A stretch of DNA of 27,160 bases from JAKORR01 sp964608495 (lineage in GTDB: Bacteria; Armatimonadota; Zipacnadia; Zipacnadales; FEN-943). The notes below the pieces were generated by a model that had not been told where the DNA came from, ran no database searches, and saw only the letters and a list, made by a program, of their open reading frames with translations. Both the position numbers and the translations under genes were made by a program. Below are positions 7,952-15,398 of the stretch, one piece after another. The stretch's first letter is position 1. The number at the start of each line of letters is the position of its first letter. The stretch is taken from contig CAZSOQ010000047.1 of NCBI GenBank assembly GCA_964608495.1, positions 1 through 27,160 of the forward strand. The letters run 5' to 3'.

Positions 7952-10132
7952 ATGGCTGACCTGACCTGGTGGGCGATGGCGACGGTGATGCTCCTGCTGT
8001 TGCCTGTGGCCTGCTCGGGCGCGGAGCTGCCGGAGTGGGCGGCGGCGATCCGCCCGGACCACCCGCGGCTGTTCTTCAACGCCGACACTTGGCCCGCCGT
8101 GCGCGAGCGCGCCCTGGGCGCGGAAGCCCAGTGGTACGGCACGATCAAGGGCCGTGTGGACAAGCTCCTCGCGGACCTGGCGGAGCAGGAGCGTCCCGAG
8201 CCGAGGGAGCTGGGGCCGCAAGCCGCCTGGGCGGCCTTCGTGTTTCTGGTGACGGAGGACCCCCGGTACCTCGATCTCGCCAGGAAGTGCCTCGACACGA
8301 GCCTGCGCTACTACGACGCCTGCTTCGAGCAGAAGAAGGCCGTGGACTGGTACTCGACCTCGCGCGTTCACGCGACGCTCGCCTGGGACTGGCTGTACAA
8401 CCACCTGGGCGAGGCGGAGCGGGCCGACTACCTGTCGCGGCTGGTGCGCGCGATAGACCGCGTGCTCACCGCCAAGCCACGCATCTACCGCGAGAACATC
8501 TCGGGCTACACCACGGGGTTCTATGGCGTGAACAACTGCTGCTGGTTCCTCGGCTGCACGGGCCTGGGCACGGGGATCGAGCCGGAACTGGTGGAGCAGT
8601 GGCTGGTGTGGGGCCACGACGAGAACTTCAAGATGCTCGCCCACCGCCGGCACGCCTGTGGCGACGATGGCGGCGGCGGCTCGCCGACCCTCGGGTACGT
8701 CTTCGGCGCCTACCCCTGGGCCGAGCAGAACTTCCTGTACACCTGGCTCTCGGCGTCCGGGGAGAACATCGCTCCCGACTGGCCCCACGCCGCCTGGCTG
8801 GCGAACTACGTGCTGTGGAACTGGATACCCGGCGACCAGGGCCCCCTGTCCTTCGGCTACGGCGACGGGGCCCACACGGACAACCGCCTGCCCACCTGGC
8901 AGCTTTACACCCACATGGCCAACATCCGGCACCTCTACGCCGACGCCGCGCCGGAGGCCGCGGCCCTGGCCCGGTACCTGCAGGAGATGGTGCCCGAGAA
9001 GCAGTACACCTCGAGCTGGTTCATCTACCCCTTCCTGCTGTCGGGGCTTGACCGTTCGCCGGAGCCCTTCGCGCCCGATAACCTGCCGCAGGCGAGGCAC
9101 TTCGAGAACATGGGCCAGGTCTTCATGCGGTCCGGCACGGGGCCCGAGGACACCCACTGCCTCTTCACTTGCGGTGGGGTGCTGTCGCAGCACCGGCACT
9201 TCGACGCGCTCAACTTCGTCATCTACCACCGCGGCTTCCTCGCGCTGGATTCGGGGACGCGGTACGACGAGTTCAAGAACGGCCAGCATCTGGCCAACTA
9301 CTACGCGCAGACGGTGGCCCACAACTGCGTGGTGATTCATCAGCCGGGCGAGCCGCCCGCGCGCTACTGGGGCGGCACCGTCGAGGGCAACCACGGCGGC
9401 CAGCATAGGCAGCTCGGCTCGAGGGTCAAGGCCTTCGAGACCAACGACGACTTCGTGTACGTCGCCGGGGACGCCACGGCCTGCTACCAGCACGGCCCGG
9501 CGAAGACCGCGGACGGTGCGGCCCTGCCCGAGAAGTGCGCGCTCGCGACCCGCCAGCTTGTGTTCCTCCTGCCCAACCACTTCGTCATCTTCGACCGCGT
9601 CACCACCACCGACCCCTCGTACCGCAAGGACTGGCTGCTGCACACCGCCTACGAGCCGGTAATCTCGGGAGACACCGTGCGGGCGGACCACGGCCAGGGG
9701 CGGATCCTCTGCCGCACACTCCTGCCCACCGACGCCCAGCTTGCCGCCGTGGGCGGCCCGGGGAAGGAGTTCTGGGCCGCCGGCCGCAACTGGGAGATCG
9801 TGACCGGCAATCTCAAGCCCGAGAACCTGGCGCCGATGGGCCAGTGGCGGGTCGAGGTGACGCCCGGCGCGCCACGGACGGAGGACCTGTTCCTGCACCT
9901 GATCCAGGTGGGCGACCAGAGCCTGGAGGCCATGGACCCCGCCGAGCTGATCCAGTCCGAGGGCGCCTGCGGGCTGCGGCTGCGCGCCGGCGACACGACC
10001 TGGGAGATCACCTTCGCGACCTCGGGCGACCTGGGCGGCCACATCAAGCGTACGGGCGGCGCGGCGCCGCTGGACGCCGACCTGAGCACCGAGGTCGCGC
10101 CCCAGTCCGGCATCATGGCCGGTGGGGGCTAG
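7952..10132 (+). CDS. Heparinase II/III-like protein, secreted
   Basis: This 726-residue protein looks like a heparinase II/III-type enzyme: an alpha/alpha-toroid lyase domain followed by a beta-sandwich. The N-terminal half is rich in helices with Trp/Tyr residues, for example WYSTSRVHATLAWDWLYNHL. The C-terminal half carries the hallmark of the heparinase II/III fold: GVLSQHRHFDALNFVIYHRG (H414, H416, D418), FLALDSGTRYDEF, then AQTVAHNCVVI (H457, N458). In family enzymes residues of this kind bind metal and catalyse beta-elimination from uronic-acid polysaccharides. The start at 7952 gives a signal peptide (WAMATVMLLLLPVACSGAE). VAC could act as a lipobox, but the -3 Pro makes SPase I cleavage more likely. 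The substrate is not evident. Lyases of this fold act on heparan, alginate and other uronates. Position in the run implies action on the same polymer as the neighbouring glycosidases. Confidence 0.82.
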   Translation: MADLTWWAMATVMLLLLPVACSGAELPEWAAAIRPDHPRLFFNADTWPAVRERALGAEAQWYGTIKGRVDKLLADLAEQERPEPRELGPQAAWAAFVFLVTEDPRYLDLARKCLDTSLRYYDACFEQKKAVDWYSTSRVHATLAWDWLYNHLGEAERADYLSRLVRAIDRVLTAKPRIYRENISGYTTGFYGVNNCCWFLGCTGLGTGIEPELVEQWLVWGHDENFKMLAHRRHACGDDGGGGSPTLGYVFGAYPWAEQNFLYTWLSASGENIAPDWPHAAWLANYVLWNWIPGDQGPLSFGYGDGAHTDNRLPTWQLYTHMANIRHLYADAAPEAAALARYLQEMVPEKQYTSSWFIYPFLLSGLDRSPEPFAPDNLPQARHFENMGQVFMRSGTGPEDTHCLFTCGGVLSQHRHFDALNFVIYHRGFLALDSGTRYDEFKNGQHLANYYAQTVAHNCVVIHQPGEPPARYWGGTVEGNHGGQHRQLGSRVKAFETNDDFVYVAGDATACYQHGPAKTADGAALPEKCALATRQLVFLLPNHFVIFDRVTTTDPSYRKDWLLHTAYEPVISGDTVRADHGQGRILCRTLLPTDAQLAAVGGPGKEFWAAGRNWEIVTGNLKPENLAPMGQWRVEVTPGAPRTEDLFLHLIQVGDQSLEAMDPAELIQSEGACGLRLRAGDTTWEITFATSGDLGGHIKRTGGAAPLDADLSTEVAPQSGIMAGGG

Positions 10133-10223
10133 GCCGGAGCTGGCCGGGCGTCACGGGCTCCGGGCGTCGGACGCGCCTGGCGTCGCCGGCGGCGCTCGGC
10201 CCCACGCCAGGAGGCGGCATCCA

Positions 10224-11348
10224 GTGTGTGCAAGGCTCTTCTGCCTGATCCTCACGCTCATCCTGGCCGTACCGGGAGGCGCCATGACCTACGAGGAAGC
10301 CAAGCAGCGAATCCCCCAGCGGGAGTTGCCCGACTTCTGGGTGGGCGATCTTGACGCTCTCGACGCGCGCCTGCAGGGGGTGTCGCGCGGCCAGGTGACC
10401 ACGCTGGCCGTTACGCCGGGAGGCCGCCTCCTGCCCCTGGTGACCTACGGCCCCCGCGAGGAGTCGCCGCATCTGGCCAACTTCAACTCGGCGATCGGGG
10501 CGCGCGAGCCCTCAGCCTACGTAGACAAGAGCCGCCGCGAGAGGCCCGTGGTGCTCCTCCTCGGGCCTGTCCACGGCCACGAGACGGAGGGCCTAACGGG
10601 CCTGGCCAACCTCGTCGCCGTGCTGGAGACGGGCCGCGACCTGCGCGGCAGGGAGCAGGCCACGCTGCAGGCTCTCGGGGGTCGCTGTCGTCTGCTCATC
10701 ATCCCGATCGGCAACCCCGACGGGCTTGCCCGCTTCGAGCCCCGTAGCGTGAACGGGCTGACGGTGGACGACCTGCGCTTCTGGGGCCAGGGGACGTGGA
10801 GCGACGGCCGGGAGTGTGGGTGGCCGGAGTGCAAGCGGCTGCACCCAATGGTCGGGGAGAGCGTGGGCTTCCTGGGCTGTTACTTCAACGACGCCGGCGT
10901 GAACCCGATGCACGACGAGTTCTTCGCGCCGATGGGACCGGAGGCGCCGGCCATCCTGCGGGTCGCGCGCGAGGAGGGCCCGGACCTCGCCGTGTCGCTG
11001 CACAGCCACGAGGCAGCGCCGGCGGTGCTGCGGCCGGCCTACGTGCCCACGGAGGTGCAGGACCAGGCTCGCGCCCTGGCCGAGGAGTGCTACGCCTTGC
11101 TCGCCGAGCGGGGGCTGCCTCACGGTGGCCCCTTCGCGCCCCAGGCCGAAAGCGGCGAGCACCCGGCCTCGTTCAACCTCGTCAGCGCCCTCTACCATGT
11201 GAGCGGCGCCGTGTCGTTCACCTTCGAGTGTCCTCACGGGCTGAAAGGCGAGAAGGCGTGCCAGGTGGGCCTGGAGCAGATCCTGGACATCCAGCTCACG
11301 CTGTACGAGGCGATGATGCGTCACGCTCTGGGGGCGAAGGCTCAGTGA
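10224..11348 (+). CDS. M14-family zinc carboxypeptidase-like protein, exported
   Basis: This 374-residue protein has the metallopeptidase M14 layout. GPVHGHETEG supplies the HxxE zinc motif (H117, E120), SLHSHEA supplies the third zinc ligand (H260), and SFTFECPHG supplies the catalytic glutamate (E335). All three appear in family order with plausible spacing. M14 enzymes remove C-terminal residues or deamidate/deacylate small substrates. I chose GTG at 10224 because GGAGGC at 10210-10215 lies 8 nt upstream and the codons that follow encode a signal peptide (LFCLILTLILAVPGGA). The upstream ATG at 10122 overlaps the previous gene and adds a GC-rich low-complexity leader. The ATG at 10284 would lose the export signal. 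The stop overlaps the next start by 4 nt, so the two products are probably made together. A peptidase inside a glycosidase run suggests a glycoprotein or peptidoglycan-like substrate; that is inference. Confidence 0.83.
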   Translation: MCARLFCLILTLILAVPGGAMTYEEAKQRIPQRELPDFWVGDLDALDARLQGVSRGQVTTLAVTPGGRLLPLVTYGPREESPHLANFNSAIGAREPSAYVDKSRRERPVVLLLGPVHGHETEGLTGLANLVAVLETGRDLRGREQATLQALGGRCRLLIIPIGNPDGLARFEPRSVNGLTVDDLRFWGQGTWSDGRECGWPECKRLHPMVGESVGFLGCYFNDAGVNPMHDEFFAPMGPEAPAILRVAREEGPDLAVSLHSHEAAPAVLRPAYVPTEVQDQARALAEECYALLAERGLPHGGPFAPQAESGEHPASFNLVSALYHVSGAVSFTFECPHGLKGEKACQVGLEQILDIQLTLYEAMMRHALGAKAQ

Positions 11349-14284
11349 CGGCCGTGGGCCGCAGGAGCAGGGCCGCCGCCGCCGGGGCTCTGCTCGCCCT
11401 GAGCTGCCTCTGCCGCGCGGAGGAGCCCTACGTCACGCCGCTGCCGGAGGGGTCAGCGCTGGTCGAGTGTGAGAGCCTGCCCAGGTCCGCGTGGCACCGC
11501 TACGACGACCCCGAGGCCAGCGGCGGGGCCAAGCTCGTCGCGAACCAGCCGGACTGGGTGGCGGAGGGCGAGGTAGAGCTGCCGCCCGGGAGCTACGTCC
11601 TCTGGGTGCGCTCGGGCGACAGCGGCAGCTACCCCGGCCACTACCAGTACGACCTCACTGTGGACGCGACCACCAGGACCATGGCGACGGTGGAGCCGAT
11701 GGGCCGGTCCTGGGTGTGGGAGAGATGGGGCGAGGTGGCCGCGGGGCGCCACACGGTCCGCCTCGATCGCGCCGACTCTTTCGCCTCGCGTGCCGACTGC
11801 CTGCTGTTCACGCCCGACCGTGCCTACCGGCCCTCGGGGCGCCCGCTGGTCGAGGTGAGCGCCACCGTGCCCGATCCGCTGCCGCGGACCGGCGCGCGGT
11901 GCGAGCTGGTCTTCACGCCGCGCGAGCCCCTGAGCGACCAGAAGCTCTTCTGCTCGCTGCGGCGTGGGGCGGCGCCCGTGTGGCGGTCCGAGGTCGAGCT
12001 GCCGGTCGCGGCCTCGCGCTGGGAGCCAGGCGGGCCCGAGAGGGTGGCGGTGAGCGCGCCGGCTCTGCGCTTCGTGGCTCCGGGCAAGTACGGCCTGTAC
12101 GCCGAGCTGTCGGGGTGCGAGTATGCCGGGCACGAGGAGGGAGACTACCAGGTGGCGAAGGTCAGGCTCGGTCCCTGGCAGCCCGTGGAGCCCTGCGTGG
12201 CCCGCGTCCGGGAGTGGCGCGCCGCGCCGACGGTCTTCGTGAACGGCAAGCCCCTCTTCGCCGTCGCCTTCCTCGGCACAAGCACCGGGCTCTACCACGA
12301 GTTCGCCGAGGCGGGCTGCCACCTCTACTCGGTGAGCTGCTCCATCGGCAATGGCGGCCCGGAGGGCTTCGATCCCACCGACGTGGATGCGGCCTTCCGC
12401 GACGTCCTCGCGCAGGACCCGGAGGCGCTGATCCTGCCGCGCGTCGGGGTCACGGCCCCGCAGTGGTGGCTCGAGGCGCACCCGGACCAGCGCGTGGTCT
12501 TCGACGACGGCAGCCCGGGCCCGCAGTCCATGGCTTCCGAGCGGTGGCTCGACGACGTCGGGGCGCAGCTCGCGGCCTTCATGCGCCACGTGCGTTCCTC
12601 GCCCTACGCCGACCGCGTCATCGGCGTCCACTTCTGCTCGGGCGTGAGCGCCGAATGGCAGGCCTGGGGCCTGTGGAGTGAGCGCCGGGGCGACTTCTCG
12701 CGCCCAATGCGCCGCGCCTTCGCCGGCTGGCTGAAGGGGAAGTACGGCTCGACCCCGGCGCTGCGCGGGGCCTGGCGCGACGAGACGGCGCCCGACCTGG
12801 ACAGCGCCGAGGGCGTGCCCGTGCCCTCCCGCGAGGAGCGCGAGGCCGCCGGGCCGGTCCTCCTCAGCCCGACCGAGTCCCAGCGCCTGATTGACTTCTA
12901 CGAGTTCTACCCGACCGTGACGGCCCGGGCGATCCTGCACTTCGCTCGCGTGGTCAAGCGGGCCTCGGAGGGCCAGATGCTCGCGGGCGTGTTCTACGGC
13001 TACGCGCCGCAGTATGGCCCGCTCGCGCCCGAGAGCCAGCACCTCGCGCTCGCGACGGTTCTGGCCTCGCCCGACGTGGACTTCCTGTGCAGCCCCGCCA
13101 TGTACTCGGAGCGTCAGCCGGGCGGCACGACGAACTTCATGTCGCTGACCGACACGGTCCAGCTACACGGCAAGTTCTGGTTCGACGAGGCCGACATCCG
13201 CACCCACCTTCAGGACGACAAGGTGGGCCGCTGCGCGACGATGGAGGAGACGCTCGGGGTGCTCAAGCGCGAGTACGGCGCGGTGCGCGCGCACGGCGTG
13301 GGAATGTGGTGGTTCGACATGGCCTCGGGCTGGTTCAGTGCCCCGGAGATCCGCGCGCTGTTCGCCGACATGGACAGGCACGGGAGCGCGGCCCTGCGCG
13401 GCGATCCCGGGCCACGCTTCGCGCCCGAGATCGCCGTCTTCCTCGACGAGAAGAGCGCCTTTCGCCAACGGCTGGGCGGCGGGCAGTTCTGGCACTTTGG
13501 GATCACGATGCAGATCGCCGGGCTCCGGCGCGTGGGCGCGCCCGTGGCCTGCCACCTGCTGTCGGACCTGGGCTCGGCGCCGGACTACAAGGTCAACCTG
13601 CTCCTCAACGCCACCGACCTCACCCCAGCCCAGCGTCGGCTCATCAACACACGCCTCAAGCGCGACGGTAAGACCGTGGTCTTCGCGTACGCCCCCGGCT
13701 TCGGCCAGGTGGACGAGAGAGGCATGGTGTCGGAGGACCTCCGGGGCGTGACCGACCTCACCGGGTGCCGGGTATCGCTCGCCCGCTCGCCGGGGCCGAT
13801 GCCGGCCACGCTCGCGGCCGACGATGACCTCTGCCGGAATCCCGTGCTCATCCCGGCCTATGGGGGAGAGGAAGGGAGCTTCGGGCCCCGCGGCGATTTC
13901 GCCCCGCGCTTCTTCATCGAGGACGACAAGGCCCGCGTCCTCGCACGCTATCCCGACGGGCGCGTCGCCCTGGCACTCAAGGCCATGGACGGCTGGACGT
14001 CGGTCTACAGCGCCGTGCCGGGCCTGCCGCCCGGCGTGCTCCACAACCTGGCCGAGGGCGCGGGGGTGCACCTGTTCACCGAGGCCGGGGACGCCCTATA
14101 CGCCGGGCGCGGGATCATCGCGGTCCATGCCCGCGAGGCGGGCGAGAAGACCGTGTACCTCCCGGGGGTATTAGATGTGCGCGAGCTGCTCGGCGCGCGT
14201 GAGTGGCCGGCGGCGCGGGAGCTGCGCCTGCAGCTTGGGGAGAAGGAAACGGTGGTGCTGGCGGTCGCGAATCCGCGGGAATGA
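11345..14284 (+). CDS. Large secreted beta-galactosidase-like (GH-A clan) protein
   Basis: This 979-residue protein is read from GTG 11345, which overlaps the preceding TGA as GTGA. Residues 1-25 form a signal peptide (AAAAGALLALSCLCRAEE). A CBM-like sandwich (~30-160) begins ALVECESLP and contains SYVLWVRSGDSGSYPGHYQY. A second beta domain leads into a TIM barrel from ~residue 295 (VFVNGKPLFAVAFLGTS). GVSAEWQAWG contributes E437 and FWFDEADIRTH contributes E615; these are the likely acid/base and nucleophile of a GH42-like clan A enzyme. The C-terminal part (~690-979) is a GATase-like trimerisation domain with VNLLLNATDLTPAQRR, then YAGRGIIAVHAREAGEKTVYLP, an ending commonly seen in GH42-like proteins. 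Substrate is unknown. An open frame continues upstream to 10796 inside the peptidase gene, but its product is Arg/Gly/Ala-rich noise. GTG 11354 is a possible alternative start. Confidence 0.77.
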   Translation: MTAVGRRSRAAAAGALLALSCLCRAEEPYVTPLPEGSALVECESLPRSAWHRYDDPEASGGAKLVANQPDWVAEGEVELPPGSYVLWVRSGDSGSYPGHYQYDLTVDATTRTMATVEPMGRSWVWERWGEVAAGRHTVRLDRADSFASRADCLLFTPDRAYRPSGRPLVEVSATVPDPLPRTGARCELVFTPREPLSDQKLFCSLRRGAAPVWRSEVELPVAASRWEPGGPERVAVSAPALRFVAPGKYGLYAELSGCEYAGHEEGDYQVAKVRLGPWQPVEPCVARVREWRAAPTVFVNGKPLFAVAFLGTSTGLYHEFAEAGCHLYSVSCSIGNGGPEGFDPTDVDAAFRDVLAQDPEALILPRVGVTAPQWWLEAHPDQRVVFDDGSPGPQSMASERWLDDVGAQLAAFMRHVRSSPYADRVIGVHFCSGVSAEWQAWGLWSERRGDFSRPMRRAFAGWLKGKYGSTPALRGAWRDETAPDLDSAEGVPVPSREEREAAGPVLLSPTESQRLIDFYEFYPTVTARAILHFARVVKRASEGQMLAGVFYGYAPQYGPLAPESQHLALATVLASPDVDFLCSPAMYSERQPGGTTNFMSLTDTVQLHGKFWFDEADIRTHLQDDKVGRCATMEETLGVLKREYGAVRAHGVGMWWFDMASGWFSAPEIRALFADMDRHGSAALRGDPGPRFAPEIAVFLDEKSAFRQRLGGGQFWHFGITMQIAGLRRVGAPVACHLLSDLGSAPDYKVNLLLNATDLTPAQRRLINTRLKRDGKTVVFAYAPGFGQVDERGMVSEDLRGVTDLTGCRVSLARSPGPMPATLAADDDLCRNPVLIPAYGGEEGSFGPRGDFAPRFFIEDDKARVLARYPDGRVALALKAMDGWTSVYSAVPGLPPGVLHNLAEGAGVHLFTEAGDALYAGRGIIAVHAREAGEKTVYLPGVLDVRELLGAREWPAARELRLQLGEKETVVLAVANPRE

Positions 14285-14290
14285 GGGCGC

Positions 14291-14309
14291 GGCACCCCCG
14301 CCGGGTGTC
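14291..14309. terminator. Hairpin between convergent genes
   Basis: GGCACCC (14291-14297) can pair with GGGTGTC (14303-14309), seven pairs including one G-U, around a 5-nt loop. It occupies the 64-nt gap between two converging genes, where a bidirectional terminator is expected. There is no U-tract on either strand, so function is tentative. Confidence 0.35.
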
Positions 14310-14348
14310 GGGCCCGTGGCGGGCGTTCCGCCTGCAGCGGGCGCCGTG

Positions 14349-15245
14349 CTACTCGATCTCGCAGAGGCCCTCGAACATCAAGTAATGCCGCCGGATGGGC
14401 AGCTTCTCCATCCAGGCCCGCACCTCCAGGGTCCGCCACGGCCCCGAACCCTCGCCGCCGCCGTTGTCGTTGTGCCAGAGCCAGTCGGGGGTCGGCCACA
14501 GGCAGTAGCGGGGATTGACGTAGCGGTAGAAGGCCTCGTCGCACCCGTTCTGGCCGTGGTGAGCCATCTGCAGGTAGTCCACGTGCAGGCGGTCGGCGTA
14601 GGGCCCCGCCATCACCTTCTCGCCGCCCTGGACCCCGAGATCGCCCGTGAAGAGCACCGACTTGGCCTCGTCCGACACGCGGAGCACGATGCTGGATTCG
14701 TTGACGGCGTTGGCGGTGAGCTCCAGGTTCTTGATGCCCAGCACCTCGAAGCGTGTGCCGTCGAAGTCGAGCTCCTGGCCCAGCGCCAGCTCCGTCACCG
14801 TGCGGTGCGCCTTGTCGAGAGCGTCCACGAAGCCGCGGAAGTCCCTCTGCTCCTCGCGGTTCCCGTGGGCCTCCATCCACGCATCGTCAGGCATGGAGCT
14901 GTAGATTGGGCCGATCCGCAGGTCCCGCGGCTCCGGGAGGATGACCTCGAGGGCACCGAAGTGGTCCCGATGGGCGTGGGTGATGATCCAGGCATCGGCC
15001 CTGTTCCCCAGTGCGGCGATGAACCCGCGCAGGTATGCCGCGTCCCCCGGCATCCCACCGTCAATCGCAATCACCGCACCGCCGCTCGTGCGGATCACGT
15101 AGGACATGATCTGGGTGGGCGTCTGGTTGGGCAACTGCCATAGCGTGAACCGGCCGCCGGGCGGCCGCCGGTCCTCGGCCTCGTCGCCCATGCCCTGGGA
15201 CGCCCCCAGCAGCAAGGGCAGTGCGAAGGCTGGTATCATCGTCAT
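14349..15245 (-). CDS. Exported metallo-beta-lactamase-fold hydrolase
   Basis: This 298-residue MBL-fold enzyme resembles the ComEC-type extracellular MBL domain. The HxHxDH motif is THAHRDH (H90, H92, D94, H95). The bridging aspartate lies in LFTGDLG (D202), and a further metal-ligand region is MAHHGQNG (H229, H230). The N-terminus (MIPAFALPLLLGASQG) is a short export signal, so the enzyme probably acts outside the cytoplasm, which is compatible with MBL enzymes that cleave ester or phosphodiester bonds. An AGGAAGG ribosome site lies roughly 14 nt upstream of the chosen ATG. The gene points against both neighbours: it converges with the large glycosidase at 14284 and diverges from the lipoprotein gene at 15399. 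No competence gene is nearby and no transmembrane ComEC domain is present. Substrate cannot be read from the sequence. Confidence 0.82.
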   Translation of the reverse strand: MTMIPAFALPLLLGASQGMGDEAEDRRPPGGRFTLWQLPNQTPTQIMSYVIRTSGGAVIAIDGGMPGDAAYLRGFIAALGNRADAWIITHAHRDHFGALEVILPEPRDLRIGPIYSSMPDDAWMEAHGNREEQRDFRGFVDALDKAHRTVTELALGQELDFDGTRFEVLGIKNLELTANAVNESSIVLRVSDEAKSVLFTGDLGVQGGEKVMAGPYADRLHVDYLQMAHHGQNGCDEAFYRYVNPRYCLWPTPDWLWHNDNGGGEGSGPWRTLEVRAWMEKLPIRRHYLMFEGLCEIE

Positions 15246-15398
15246 GGCATGCGTGTCTTCCTTCCTGGAATCCCGGCCGCCCAGTCGGCCAGTCTACCGC
15301 GGGGCCCCAAGGCGCCACAACCCCGGCGCCCCCGGAGGCGAAGGGCCGGGGCCGGCGAAGAACGCGCCTGCTCTCGCGGCCCTGGGAGGCAATCGTCC
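15246..15398. other. Divergent intergenic region
   Basis: These 153 nt separate the minus-strand MBL gene from the plus-strand lipoprotein gene, so promoters for both must lie here or overlap the coding ends. I see ribosome sites on each side (AGGAAGGAAG for the minus gene, GGGAGG at 15384-15389 for the plus gene). I see no convincing sigma-70 hexamer pair. An open frame enters from ATG 15249 but precedes the lipobox-type start and is unlikely to be translated. Confidence 0.4.

Noticed and set aside
7721..10042. Long minus-strand open frame (773 codons) antisense to the heparinase-like gene
   Set aside because: Same mirror-frame effect; the plus-strand product carries recognised motifs and a signal peptide, this one none.
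10796..11344. Upstream in-frame extension of the large glycosidase into the peptidase gene
   Set aside because: The added ~183 residues are low-complexity and out of frame with the M14 protein, whose zinc motifs are convincing. The GTG at 11345 starts a signal peptide.
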